Below are positions 7,767 to 17,700 of a stretch of DNA of 34,144 nucleotides, piece by piece; the stretch's first letter is position 1, and every line of letters starts with the position of its first letter. The notes beneath the pieces are model-generated. The model worked only from the letters and a program-made list of their open reading frames with translations. It was not told the origin of the DNA and made no database searches. The stretch is from Pseudomonadales bacterium. GTDB lineage: Bacteria > Pseudomonadota > Gammaproteobacteria > Pseudomonadales > Azotimanducaceae. The stretch is from NCBI GenBank assembly GCA_029251375.1, contig JAQXDL010000030.1, forward strand, positions 1-34,144. The letters are read 5' to 3'. A program made the position numbers and the translations under genes.

Positions 7767-8753
7767 ATGACAGATTTTAAAGCTTTCTGGGTTGAGAAAA
7801 CCGAAGACTCGATGATTAGTAGCGTAATCACACGTTCCACTGACGATTTGCCTGAGGGCGATGTGTTGATAAAGGTTGCTTATTCCTCCGTTAACTATAA
7901 AGACGCTTTATCCGCCACGGGTAACCCTGGAGTTACTCGTAATTTCCCACATACACCTGGGATTGATGCTGCTGGCGAAGTTGTCGAATCAAGCGATCCT
8001 GCGTTTAAAGCAGGTGACGAGGTGATTTGTATTGGCTTCGACCTCGGCATGAATACGCCGGGCGGTTTTGGAGAGTATATTCGAGTGCCAGCCGGTTGGG
8101 TAACAGCTTTACCTAGAGGGCTCAGTACACGAGAGAGCATGGTCATAGGCACGGCAGGATTCACGGCAGCACTATGCCTCGATAAGATAGAAACGATGGG
8201 TGCAAAACCCGCGGATGGGCCTGTACTTGTCACTGGCGCGACCGGTGGAGTGGGCTCGATTGCCGTTATGTTATTGGCTAAGCAAGGCTATGAAGTGATC
8301 GCCAGCTCAGGCAAGGCAGATAAAACTGACTACTTAAAATCTCTTGGCGCAACAACGGTTATCACTCGAGATGAGCTGTCAGAAGTTGATAAGCGGCCTA
8401 TGGTTGCTCCCCAATGGGCGCATTCTATTGATTGTGTCGGGGGTGAAATTCTATCGAATGTCATTAAAGGTCTGCAGCCACTAGGTAGTGTTGCGATCTG
8501 TGGGTTGGTTGCATCACCCGCGTTCACGACGACTGTATTACCCTTTATTTTAAGGGGCGTAAATATCTTGGGAATAGATTCTGTTGAGATTCCTATTGAG
8601 TATAAAAATAGAATTTGGGACAAGTTGGCTAATCAATGGAAACTTTCTGATCTGGACGCTGCGACGCAGGAGGTTGGATTATCTGATCTTGCTCCTGTCA
8701 TTGAAGCTATTTTTGCTGGCCAAGTGTCAGGTAGAACGCTCGTCACGCATTAA
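7767..8753 (+). CDS. acuI: AcuI/YhdH-type NADPH-dependent acrylyl-CoA (quinone) reductase
   Basis: A 328-aa zinc-free medium-chain dehydrogenase/reductase. The GroES-like half holds SSVNYKDALSATGNPGVTR, typical of YhdH/YhfP proteins. The Rossmann half has GATGGVG at 157-163, and SSGKADKTDYLKSLGA fits NADPH recognition. The known reaction is NADPH-dependent reduction of toxic acryloyl-CoA to propionyl-CoA, important in marine bacteria using DMSP and in 3-hydroxypropionate metabolism. No dmd or ddd genes are in the window, so a DMSP link is inference. A good ribosome site (AGGATAAGAG) precedes the ATG. Confidence 0.9.
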   Translation: MTDFKAFWVEKTEDSMISSVITRSTDDLPEGDVLIKVAYSSVNYKDALSATGNPGVTRNFPHTPGIDAAGEVVESSDPAFKAGDEVICIGFDLGMNTPGGFGEYIRVPAGWVTALPRGLSTRESMVIGTAGFTAALCLDKIETMGAKPADGPVLVTGATGGVGSIAVMLLAKQGYEVIASSGKADKTDYLKSLGATTVITRDELSEVDKRPMVAPQWAHSIDCVGGEILSNVIKGLQPLGSVAICGLVASPAFTTTVLPFILRGVNILGIDSVEIPIEYKNRIWDKLANQWKLSDLDAATQEVGLSDLAPVIEAIFAGQVSGRTLVTH

Positions 8754-8824
8754 CAGCTTGGGGTCGTACTTCTTAGGCCGTTTGCACGATTGTTGACGTG
8801 AGCTGTTAGTTGATTGATATTCCG

Positions 8825-8850
8825 GTGCGTGTACAGACAAGTACGCGCAT
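8825..8850. other. 10-bp inverted repeat between convergent genes
   Basis: GTGCGTGTAC (8825-8834) pairs with GTACGCGCAT (8841-8850), including two G-T pairs, around a six-base loop. It lies between the convergent acuI-like and antiporter genes. Neither side has a proper T tract, so it may act as an mRNA end-stabilising hairpin rather than a classical terminator. Confidence 0.45.
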
Positions 8851-8859
8851 CTAAGCAAT

Positions 8860-10026
8860 CTAGTCACGCCTTAGTTTGTCTGAAACAGCAATCGGTGTGG
8901 GATAGTTAAAGACAACGATGTAGGAGGATAGCAGAAAGGTGATGATGGCTGTCGCTTGAATAAGATGCGATGCATTATCGCCAATCAGGTTTTGTGCACC
9001 GGCGATGAAAGCGATGAGTAACGAGAATTCGCTAATTTGACCCAAACGAAAGCCGATCTCCCAACTCTTCTCCGTTGTCTGGCTGACGCGAAACAACAGC
9101 AGTCTAAACACCGCCGGTTTCGCGCCGAGTATTACAATAGCCATTACTGACGCCGGTATAATCACATGGGACAATAGCTCAAGGTTAAATCCGGCGCCTA
9201 GAGAGAAGAAGAATAAGACCAGAAAAAAATCACGTAACGGTTTGAGATGATTGGCGATGTACAGTGCAATCGGACTCGTCGCAATTGTCACGCCGGCGAC
9301 AAACGCACCTATCTCATGAGATAAACCGACTAGCGTCGCGATTTCCGCCAAGCCTAGACACCAGCCAATGGCAATGAGAAAGATGTATTCATGAAATGCG
9401 TCAAACTTAGCTAATAGCTTTAACAATACAAATTTGACGAATAACCATGCGCCTAGAATCAGTGCAGGTAGTGCAAGCAACACATAAACTATCTTCGATG
9501 AACTCTCTGCATTAAATAGTCCGCCGGTTAATACGAGCAGAACGATAATGGCGACTAAATCTTGTATCAGCAATAGACTGACAACCAGCTCACCGGTGTG
9601 CTTATGATGCAAAACGGTGGTCGGTAAAAGCTTGATGCCAATAATTGTGCTTGAAAACATCATTGCTGCACCGATGATGATGCTTTCAACTAGGCTAAAG
9701 GCAAACAAGTGGCCTATGCAAAATCCTATTGAGAAAAATGCCAACGAGCTAACGATACCAACGAGTAATGCTTCTCTTAATAGATTGATTAGTTTGCGTG
9801 GCTGCATGTCTAGTCCAAGCAAGAATAACAAGAAGATAATACCGATTTTGGCAACGCTGGCGATAAGCGTCGGGTCAGATATTAATGATGTACCCGATGG
9901 ACCAAGAATCACGCCAATTGCGATATAGGCGACGATTAAAGGTTGTCGAGTGTACAGAGCGACGGTTGCAAGCACCGCAGCTGAGGTGAATATCAAGAAG
10001 AATGAAAAGAGTAAATCGTTTTCCAT
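8860..10026 (-). CDS. CPA2-family cation:proton antiporter (Kef-like membrane domain)
   Basis: A 388-aa integral membrane protein of about 11-13 helices, read as a Na+/H+ exchanger domain of the CPA2 (KefB/KefC-like) group. Early segments LIVAYIAIGVILGPSG and IFLLFLLGLDM are typical of helices 2-3. The central GLSHEIGAFVAGVTIA carries the acidic E-x-GAF motif of the ion site. It exchanges K+ or Na+ for protons across the inner membrane. Classical Kef proteins continue with a cytoplasmic TrkA-N nucleotide-binding domain; this one ends after the membrane part, so gating must differ. It is transcribed away from the DUF934/cysI unit's end, 184 bp downstream of it. Confidence 0.88.
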   Translation of the reverse strand: MENDLLFSFFLIFTSAAVLATVALYTRQPLIVAYIAIGVILGPSGTSLISDPTLIASVAKIGIIFLLFLLGLDMQPRKLINLLREALLVGIVSSLAFFSIGFCIGHLFAFSLVESIIIGAAMMFSSTIIGIKLLPTTVLHHKHTGELVVSLLLIQDLVAIIVLLVLTGGLFNAESSSKIVYVLLALPALILGAWLFVKFVLLKLLAKFDAFHEYIFLIAIGWCLGLAEIATLVGLSHEIGAFVAGVTIATSPIALYIANHLKPLRDFFLVLFFFSLGAGFNLELLSHVIIPASVMAIVILGAKPAVFRLLLFRVSQTTEKSWEIGFRLGQISEFSLLIAFIAGAQNLIGDNASHLIQATAIITFLLSSYIVVFNYPTPIAVSDKLRRD

Positions 10027-10210
10027 GATTGAATACTAAGGCATTGGAGGATTAATCTGTAGCGCGAAATTAGTGCGCAACCAACGACGTCGATAGTGGC
10101 TTTTATTGTGCCTGTTAACGTGACAGATTTAACCCGCCAAGCAGCAAGCGCTGCTCGACTCGTGCTTCATACACACGTCTGATAGGCAATAAGGCAGAAC
10201 CCTATAATAT

Positions 10211-10693
10211 TTATCGACTGCGGAACAGGGGCTCAGGCCGATCAATAGAGGTTTGATAGTTAAACGAAAAGGTTTTCATATTCGCAGCGCAAGCTTCAAT
10301 ATCTTGACCATCAGCGAGTTGAAACGCGTCAAAACCACAGCGTAGCATCTGTTCAAGTTGGTCTCGCCGAACATCGCCAATGGCACGAACTTCGCCTGTA
10401 TATGCCAGTTTGCGTCTCAGTATATTTGCGTTGGAGTAAGCGCGCCCATCGCCAAAGCTCGGGAAATCTAATGCGACCAAAGCAAGCTGATCAAGTTTAC
10501 CTGTCAGCTGTTCGATTTCATCATCAGCACTCAGCCACACGCCGACATCATTTCGTTTGGCAAGTTCAGACTCGTTCTGTAGATAAACGCTCAGTGGAAG
10601 TATCGTATTCGCGACAGACACGTCAGCGTCATCAACCGATTGAATTGTGTAGGGGCTATCAATGATTGCCTTGTCCTTGATAATACTAGTCAT
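10211..10693 (-). CDS. DUF934 protein associated with sulfite reductase
   Basis: A 160-aa protein with the DUF934 pattern: VWLSADDEIEQL, then LVALDFPSFGDGRAYSNANILRR, then GEVRAIGDVRRDQLEQMLRCGFDAF. Family members are found next to cysI or cysH in proteobacteria and are presumed to help assimilatory sulfite reduction, but no biochemical role is established to my knowledge. The start codon follows the cysI stop by 3 bases, so the two are translated from one mRNA. No cysH follows. Confidence 0.9.
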   Translation of the reverse strand: MTSIIKDKAIIDSPYTIQSVDDADVSVANTILPLSVYLQNESELAKRNDVGVWLSADDEIEQLTGKLDQLALVALDFPSFGDGRAYSNANILRRKLAYTGEVRAIGDVRRDQLEQMLRCGFDAFQLADGQDIEACAANMKTFSFNYQTSIDRPEPLFRSR

Positions 10694-10696
10694 GGC

Positions 10697-12352
10697 TTAG
10701 GCTTTCTCCGCGTATACACTACTTTTGAAAGGGGCGATGCCGATTCGATTATAGGTGTCGATGAAAAATTCTTCCTCAACACGATTGTTGACATAGACAT
10801 CGACCAGTTTTCCTACCACCTCAGGGATTTCGGCCTGAGCGAAAGACGGGCCTAGTATTTTGGCAAGGCTTGAATTTGCAGCAGCACTGCCGCCAATGGA
10901 GACTTGATAGAATTCTTGTCCCTTTTTGTCGACACCTAGAATGCCGATATTGCCGACATGATGGTGACCACAAGCATTCATGCAGCCGGATATGTTGATA
11001 TCTAGGTCGCCAAGATCGTGCAGGTAGTCGAGATCGTCAAACCTTCGTTGAATGGCGTCAGCAACCGGAAGCGATTTAGCGTTAGCCAGTGAACAGTAAT
11101 CACCGCCTGGACAGCAAATAATATCGGTTAACAAACCCAAATTTGGTGTCGCGAGACCATGTTCACAAAGTGTTTTCCACAAATTGAACAAGCTCGCCTG
11201 TTCTACATCGGCCAAGGTTACGTTTTGTTCGTGGGTAACTCTTAGTTCACCAAAACTATAGGTATCAGCAAGATCTGCGATGACTTCCATTTGTTCATCT
11301 GTCACGTCACCGGGTGCGACCCCTGTCTCCTTGAGTGCAAGGTTCACAATGGCATAGCCTGTTTCCTGATGAGGCTTCACGTTATGCGTCATCCATGCTT
11401 TAAAGGCGAAGTTCTGCTTCAACGCATCATTCAATGCATCAGAACCTTCTGGCAAAGCCTTGTAAGCGGGACGGGTGAAAAAGGATTTAGCGCGTTGAAT
11501 TTCCGCTTCCGTTAATGTGCCTGGTCCATCTTTGATAGATAGCCATTCTTCTTCTACTTTTTCAGCGAAGACTTCAGCAGTCATAGCACGAACAAGGATC
11601 TTGATTCTTGCTTTATACTTATTGTCCCGTCGACCATATCGATTGTATACGCGAAGAATCGCTTCGATATATGTCAACATGTGTTCTTTATCCAGATACT
11701 CTTTGATAACAGAGCCCAGAACAGGTGTTCGGCCTAAACCACCACCTGCAAGAATTTGAAGTCCTACCTTGCCATCCTTCTCAACCAATCGAACGCCAAT
11801 ATCGTGTACTTGGACCGCAGCTCGGTCTTCTCGGCAGCCTGTCACGGCAATTTTGAATTTTCTAGGCAACCAGTTGAATTCTGGGTGAAAAGTTGACCAT
11901 TGACGGATTAACTCAGCGTAAGCTCGGCTATCTTCAATTTCATCAACAGCGACGCCCGCATACTGGTCACTGGTTGTGTTACGAATACAGTTACCACTGC
12001 TTTGAATGGCATGCATTTCAACGGAAGCTAATTCAGCCAGAATGTCAGGCACTTCTTCAAGCTTAGGCCAGTTGTATTGCATGTTTTGTCGGGTGGTGAA
12101 ATGCCCGTAGCCTTTGTCGAAAAATCGAGCGACGTGCGCCAATTTTCTGAGCTGTTTGGAAGACAACATGCCGTAGGGCACATTGACACGAAGCATAGGC
12201 GCCAAGCGCTGGATGTAAAGACCGTTTCTGAGACGCAGATGCTGAAACTCTTCAGCGGGTAAGTCCCCAGCGAGGAAGCGTTGCGTCTGATCTCTATATT
12301 GTTCAACTCGTTCATCGATCATCTTCTGATCGTAATTGTCGTATATATACAT
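10697..12352 (-). CDS. cysI: Assimilatory nitrite/sulfite reductase, sirohaem [4Fe-4S] subunit
   Basis: A 551-aa reductase with the duplicated ferredoxin-like/sirohaem half-domains. The cluster cysteines C414, C420, C457 and C461 lie in CCPGGDYC and GCMNACGHHH and would bind the [4Fe-4S]/sirohaem centre. The N-terminal half has YGHFTTRQNMQYNW, which binds the substrate side. It reduces sulfite to sulfide in cysteine synthesis; the DUF934 partner favours sulfite over nitrite. No flavoprotein subunit (CysJ) is adjacent, so electrons may come from ferredoxin. The 468 bp upstream to the 43-aa gene probably contain its promoter. Confidence 0.92.
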   Translation of the reverse strand: MYIYDNYDQKMIDERVEQYRDQTQRFLAGDLPAEEFQHLRLRNGLYIQRLAPMLRVNVPYGMLSSKQLRKLAHVARFFDKGYGHFTTRQNMQYNWPKLEEVPDILAELASVEMHAIQSSGNCIRNTTSDQYAGVAVDEIEDSRAYAELIRQWSTFHPEFNWLPRKFKIAVTGCREDRAAVQVHDIGVRLVEKDGKVGLQILAGGGLGRTPVLGSVIKEYLDKEHMLTYIEAILRVYNRYGRRDNKYKARIKILVRAMTAEVFAEKVEEEWLSIKDGPGTLTEAEIQRAKSFFTRPAYKALPEGSDALNDALKQNFAFKAWMTHNVKPHQETGYAIVNLALKETGVAPGDVTDEQMEVIADLADTYSFGELRVTHEQNVTLADVEQASLFNLWKTLCEHGLATPNLGLLTDIICCPGGDYCSLANAKSLPVADAIQRRFDDLDYLHDLGDLDINISGCMNACGHHHVGNIGILGVDKKGQEFYQVSIGGSAAANSSLAKILGPSFAQAEIPEVVGKLVDVYVNNRVEEEFFIDTYNRIGIAPFKSSVYAEKA

Positions 12353-12820
12353 GCTAAACGTTTTCTATAGTAAGTGGTTTGGGTATGAAGGTTAGGGCAT
12401 ACCCCAAAATGGAAGCTTAAAGTACCAGTATCTGTTGTATCTAGATATGAACGTTTTCCTATAAGTTTAGAAGCCCAAACTATATCGAAGAGAACGCCCG
12501 GTGTGGCTTTCCGGTTATTTTCTGTGTTCCTATGTTTGCCGTCTTTTGTTTGTTTTCTTAATGATTTCTCGTTGTGTTCTACAAAGATAGCGTAGTGTTT
12601 GGCGACACTTGGCTTCTGCGAAGCGCGACATGTTAGCAGAGAAAGATTACTCTGTCAGATGTGGCAACAGTTAGACCACAAACGTATAATCAGCGCCAGT
12701 GCAACTTTAAGGCATTGTTCGCATCGCATTACTTTTTCAGATATTTGAAAAATGCTGAACAGTCCTTCACGTGTACAAATGCATTAAGAAATTCCAAAAA
12801 ACTTTAGAGAGTAATAAATA
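12353..12820. other. Divergent intergenic region between cysI and the 43-aa gene
   Basis: The 468 bp contain no frame I would call a gene. They must carry the minus-strand cysI promoter and, at 12662-12690, a plausible plus-strand promoter. No riboswitch motif was recognised; regulators such as CysB have sites too loose to assign by eye. Confidence 0.5.
12662..12690 (+). promoter_or_regulatory. Candidate sigma-70 promoter for the 43-aa gene
   Basis: A perfect TATAAT at 12685-12690 lies 17 bases after TGGCAA (12662-12667), a poor match to TTGACA. It is about 130 bases upstream of the small membrane-protein start, with no other gene between. The call rests mainly on the -10 hexamer. Confidence 0.4.
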
Positions 12821-12952
12821 ATGAGCGACGAAAGCCAGGTAAATGAAGAAGCTGTTGCAGAAAATACTGACAGCAAACTAGATGTGATTTGTGCGCTAGC
12901 CTTAATCTCCATCAGTGTACTCGTAATGATTTATTGGGTCTCAAACCAGTAA
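12821..12952 (+). CDS. Small single-helix membrane protein, 43 aa
   Basis: The frame runs ATG to TAA. An acidic N-terminal half (MSDESQVNEEAVAENTD) is followed by one hydrophobic helix of about 19 residues (22-40, VICALALISISVLVMIYWV) and a polar end SNQ. A modest ribosome site (AGAGAG) lies about 9 bases before the ATG. A strong terminator starts 13 bases after the stop and a candidate promoter lies upstream, so it looks like an independent transcription unit. I recognise no family. The charge pattern predicts an N-out or N-in single-pass anchor, perhaps a regulator of a larger membrane complex; that is inference. Confidence 0.7.
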   Translation: MSDESQVNEEAVAENTDSKLDVICALALISISVLVMIYWVSNQ

Positions 12953-12964
12953 GTTCGTTTTATG

Positions 12965-12987
12965 AGGCGCTTTTTAAAGCGCCTTTT
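12965..12987 (+). terminator. Rho-independent terminator of the 43-aa gene
   Basis: AGGCGCTTT (12965-12973) and AAAGCGCCT (12976-12984) are a perfect inverted repeat, with a T run at its end (TTTT). In practice the inner A-T pairs open to give a normal loop. Confidence 0.88.
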
Positions 12988-13068
12988 AAAGAAAAGCTGT
13001 TACTTGACTACCAACCCTTAAGCGGCGCTGAAGCACCCCAAGTATATTGGCGGGCAACAGCGCAATAA

Positions 13069-14259
13069 TCAGTTGATCTCAATTTTGTTATCACCATCGT
13101 TCCAACGAATTTCATTGCCCGGAGTCGGCGTGTTGGGAATGAGTTGAGATAAGATTAACGAGCCGACAGCGATCGCGGCACCAATCACGAATACAGCACT
13201 GTGATCTACTATCCAAACCAAGCCAAGCATAGCCGGTAATACGACTGCGGCAATATGATTAATGGTGAAACTAATACCCGCTGTGGCGGATATATCTGCA
13301 GGGTCGGCGATTTTTTGGAAATACGTTTTGATGGCGATCGCCATTGAGAAGAATATGTGATCGAGAATGTAGAGCACAATTGCGACGACGATATTGTCGA
13401 CGACCGCGTAACTTAAGAATATACCGATCAGTCCGCAGTACTCTAGTGTCAATGCCCGACGTTCACCTATAAAACTAATCAGTTTGCCTATTTTGGGAGC
13501 TGCGTAGATGTTGATAGCAGCGTTGGCGAGTACCAGTAAAACCATGCTCTCGAGTGGGAAGCCAAATTTTTCAACGAGTAAGAAGCCAGCAAAGACAGTA
13601 AAGATTTGCCGTCTAGCGCCGGCCATAAACGTCAGCAGATAGTATAGCCAGTAACGTTTACGCAAAAAGAGTTCATTCTTTTGTACGATATCATCCTTAA
13701 AATGCGGAATTGCCATCCAGCAAAATAAAGCTACAGCGACCGTCAAAAAGCCTGCCGCCGAGTAAATATAGGTGTAGTTCAACTCGATAAACTGCAACGC
13801 CAAATATAGGCCGCCGAGACAAGTCAGTGTCGCAATTGATCGGACACTGATTAGCTGTCCCATAACAGTCGGTGCTTCGCTCTTATCTAACCATTGTAAG
13901 CTCAAGGATGACTGCATGGTTTCAAGATAGTGGAACCCGACAGACATAATCACAGTGGTGATATATAGGCCGACAATGGTGGGAAAGAAACCTGTCAATG
14001 CAGTACCTAAACCGAGTATCAGCAAAGATAAAACCGCTAGGTTCTGCTGACGGATCAGTAAAAGTACGTAGATGACCGTGAAGGCTAGAAAGCCAGGTAT
14101 CTCCCTTAAACTCTGCAGGTAACCAATTTCTTGGCCGCTAAAGTTCGCGACTTCAATGCTAAAATTGTTTAACAGTGTTTGCCAAGTTGCGAATGCGATC
14201 GGGCTGGCGCCAGCGAGAATGAACAGTAGCGTTTTTCGATCTTTAACCAAGGGTTTCAT
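13069..14259 (-). CDS. MFS transporter
   Basis: A 396-aa protein with about twelve hydrophobic segments and the size of a major facilitator. The loop after helix 2 is weakly conserved; after helix 8 the segment GKLISFIGERRALTLEYCGL corresponds to the repeated MFS loop motif. Charged and aromatic residues in helix 1 (FATWQTLLNNF) hint at a solute site. The substrate is unknown. Its ATG overlaps the stop of the DUF2970 gene by 4 bases, so the two are translationally coupled. Confidence 0.85.
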   Translation of the reverse strand: MKPLVKDRKTLLFILAGASPIAFATWQTLLNNFSIEVANFSGQEIGYLQSLREIPGFLAFTVIYVLLLIRQQNLAVLSLLILGLGTALTGFFPTIVGLYITTVIMSVGFHYLETMQSSLSLQWLDKSEAPTVMGQLISVRSIATLTCLGGLYLALQFIELNYTYIYSAAGFLTVAVALFCWMAIPHFKDDIVQKNELFLRKRYWLYYLLTFMAGARRQIFTVFAGFLLVEKFGFPLESMVLLVLANAAINIYAAPKIGKLISFIGERRALTLEYCGLIGIFLSYAVVDNIVVAIVLYILDHIFFSMAIAIKTYFQKIADPADISATAGISFTINHIAAVVLPAMLGLVWIVDHSAVFVIGAAIAVGSLILSQLIPNTPTPGNEIRWNDGDNKIEIN

Positions 14260-14546
14260 GGCAAAACGAGGGAGACGACGCCCATGATCGTCAGCACAAA
14301 CAGTACTGTAAATACTAGGCCAGCAATGATGTAGGGGAGTGGGCTGCTGGTATTGAAGTCCCGTTGTCGCGTGGCTTCTGTCTGGACACCAAATGCTGCG
14401 CCGAACACACTAATAACCAGCTGCCATATCGACGGCGATGATGCCTTAGTTTCGGGTTTTGCGGAGGGCTGCTGTTTTTGCATATGCGCCTGATTCTGCT
14501 CGGGTGGTTCTTGTAAAGACTTGTCTGATTCTATTGAGGGAGCCAT
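14256..14546 (-). CDS. DUF2970 membrane protein
   Basis: A 96-aa protein. A disordered Gln/Glu/Lys-rich N-terminus of about 37 residues is followed by the DUF2970 core (SIWQLVISVFGAAFGVQTEATRQRDF) and a C-terminal membrane helix (about 72-95). Such proteins are common and uncharacterised in gammaproteobacteria. The four-base overlap with the MFS gene makes a two-gene operon. A ribosome site (GAGG) precedes the ATG. Confidence 0.85.
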   Translation of the reverse strand: MAPSIESDKSLQEPPEQNQAHMQKQQPSAKPETKASSPSIWQLVISVFGAAFGVQTEATRQRDFNTSSPLPYIIAGLVFTVLFVLTIMGVVSLVLP

Positions 14547-14722
14547 CTTTATCCTCTTAAAATTACCCTTTGCTAATTATCGCTTGTGGGGTTTCCCATG
14601 TCTGCAGCGATCTACTGGAAAGCGCGACCGAGATTGTAGCACAGGGCCAAAGCGTAACAGCTATCCTTAATCTCGATAAAGCGGGCTCGTTTTGCATCAT
14701 TCGTCTATCGCTGAGCCCGTTA

Positions 14723-17700
14723 CTACTTGTAAGTCAACACAGGCATCAGCCAGCGCTCTGCAGTTTCTAGAGTCATGCCTTTTCGCTCTGCATAATGTTC
14801 GACCTGGTCTTTATCAATTTTACCAATGCCGAAATAACGTGATTCGGGATGTGAAAAATAGAATCCACTAACGGCGGCGGCCGGCATCATTGCGTAGGTC
14901 TCGGTGATATCGACGCTAATTTTCTGCGTCGCGTCGAGCAATTTAAACAAGGTGCCTTTCTCTGTGTGGTCGGGACAAGCAGGGTAACCTGGTGCAGGTC
15001 GAATACCTTGATAAGCCTCTTTGATTAAATCAGGGTTAGAGTAGTGCTCATCGGATGCATATCCCCAGAATTCCTTCCGGACCCGTTCATGCATTCGTTC
15101 AGCTAGTGCTTCAGCTAATCTGTCTGCAATAGCTTTAACCAAAATTGCATTGTAGTCATCATTATCAGCTTCGTACTGCGCCGCGAGCGCTTCAACACCA
15201 TGGCCCGCACTGACCACGAAACCCCCAACATAATCTTTCAGTCGAGTCGCGACTGGCGCTACATAGTCTGAAATGCAGAAGTTAGCTTGGTCGTTAGGCT
15301 TGTCCATCTGTTGTCGAATGTGATGGAGCTTATCGATCACAGTTTTTCTTTCATCGTCTTCGTAAAGAAGGATGTCATCATTATCGGTCGAATTCGCCGG
15401 CCAAAAGCCAATGATTGCATTGGCTTTGATTAGGTCGCTATCCATCATGTGTTTGAGCATAGCCTGTGCATCGTTGAACAAGCTTGTCGCAGCTTCTCCG
15501 ACCACTTCGTCTTCGAGAATCTTAGGATACTTACCAGCAAGCTCCCAAGTAATGAAGAAGGGGGTCCAATCAATATAGTCGACCAACTCTGCTATCGGAT
15601 AGTTGTCAAAGACTTTCGTACCAAGAAACGTTGGGGTGGGTGGGGTGTAGCCTTCCCACTCTATGATCGCTTTGTTATCAACGGCATCTGTATAACTCAA
15701 CAGATTGCCCTTTGGTTTTCGGTTTTTGTTTCGAATACGAATTTTTTCGTACTCAGTACGCAAGTTAGCGGTGAATTCAGGTTTCAGTTCTGGGCTCATT
15801 AGCTGAGTGGCAACGCCAACCGCTCTTGAAGCATCGGGTACATACACAGTCGATTCGGCCTGATAGCAAGGTTCAATCTTTACCGATGTGTGTGCTTTCG
15901 ACGTTGTAGCACCGCCTATTAACAGTGGCTTATCAAAGCCCTGACGTTGCAATTCGCTAGCCACATATACCATCTCATCAAGAGACGGTGTGATGAGACC
16001 ACTGAGACCAATGATGTCGACATCCTCTTCAATCGCAGTTTTTAGAATTTTATCGGCCGGTACCATCACACCTAAGTCGATAACATCATAGTTGTTACAT
16101 TGTAGAACGACACCGACAATATTTTTGCCGATATCATGTACGTCGCCTTTAACCGTCGCGAGTAGTATTTTACCTTTTGAATTGCTTTTACTGTCTTTAG
16201 CAGCGTCAATGAAGGGGACAAGGTGCGATACGGCCTGCTTCATCACACGTGCGCTTTTAACAACTTGAGGTAAGAACATCTTACCCGCGCCAAATAGGTC
16301 GCCGACTCGATTCATACCGTCCATTAACGGTCCTTCGATCACTTCGATAGGTCGTTCAACGGTGAGCCTCGCTTCCTCGGTATCTTCGACGATATAGGTG
16401 TTGATACCTTTTACGAGTGCGTGTGCTAAACGTTCGGCAACCGGTGCCTCTCGCCAGCTTAAATCTGCAGTTTTGGCAGCCGAACCGCGACCGGAGTATC
16501 GATCTGCGATTTCAATAAGTGCTTCAGTTGCCTCATCGGATCGATTTAGAATCACGTCTTCGATCTTGTCCCGCAACTCTGTTGGGATGTCTTCATATAT
16601 AGCGAGTTGACCCGCGTTCACTATGCCCATCGTTAAGCCTGCCCGAATCGCGTGGTAAAGAAACACAGCGTGTATTGCTTCGCGCATTTGATTGTTTCCC
16701 CGAAAGGAAAAGCTGACATTGCTTATTCCGCCTGAAATTTTAGCGTGTGGCAGGTCACTTTTAATATACTTGCAGGCCTCAATAAAATCCTTTCCATACA
16801 AATTGTGCTCTTCAATACCCGTCGCTACGGCGAATACATTGGGGTCAAAGATAATATCTTGCGGCGGGAAACCAATTTCGTTTACCAGAATATCGTAAGA
16901 TTTTTTACAGATTTCTTTTTTGCGTGCAAGACTATCGGCTTGGCCATCTTCATCGAATGCCATTACAACAACGGCTGCACCGTGTTTCAGACAGATACGC
17001 GCTTGCTCGACAAATTCTTCTTTACCCGCTTTTAAACTAATGGAGTTGACGATTGATTTACCCTGTAAACACTTCAAGCCAGCTTCAATAATTTCCCACT
17101 TGGAGGAGTCGACCATAATCGGTACCCGGCTAATATCCGGTTCGGAAGCAATCAGATTTAAAAAATGAATCATTGCTGCCTTTGAATCCAACATGCCTTC
17201 ATCCATGTTGATATCGATGACCTGCGCACCATTGTTCACTTGCTGAAGAGCAACCTCCAAAGCCTCTTCATAGCTCTCCTCGCGTATCAGCCGTGCAAAC
17301 TTTGCAGAGCCAGTCACGTTCGTGCGTTCACCGACGTTCACGAACAAAGACTCGTCAGTAATATTAAACGGTTCTAGTCCACTGAAAAGCGTATCCGTTG
17401 TAGCTGCAACCGGTTGTCGTGGAGCTATCCTCGTTGCCAGATCAGCGAAAGCTTCAATGTGTCCCGGCGTTGTGCCACAACAACCGCCAATAATATTAAC
17501 TAGTCCCGACTCCGCATAGTCTTGAATAGCTTGAACCATTTCCGGCACAGTCTCATCGTATTCACCAAATTCATTTGGTAAGCCGCGATTTGGGTAAGCG
17601 CTGATATAACAGTCTGAAATTCTAGCGATGTCTTCAATATAAGGTCTAAGTTCATCGGCGCCAAGTGCGCAGTTAAAGCCAACGGAAATAGGTTTTGCAT

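Noticed and set aside
1810-9000. A selenoprotein gene next to selC
   Set aside because: No frame around selC is interrupted by an in-frame TGA followed by a convincing continuation and hairpin; the AhpD-like protein has ordinary cysteine codons.
14646-14722. GGGCTC/GAGCCC pair as a metH terminator
   Set aside because: The loop is long, there is no T tract on the minus strand, and six pairs can arise by chance.
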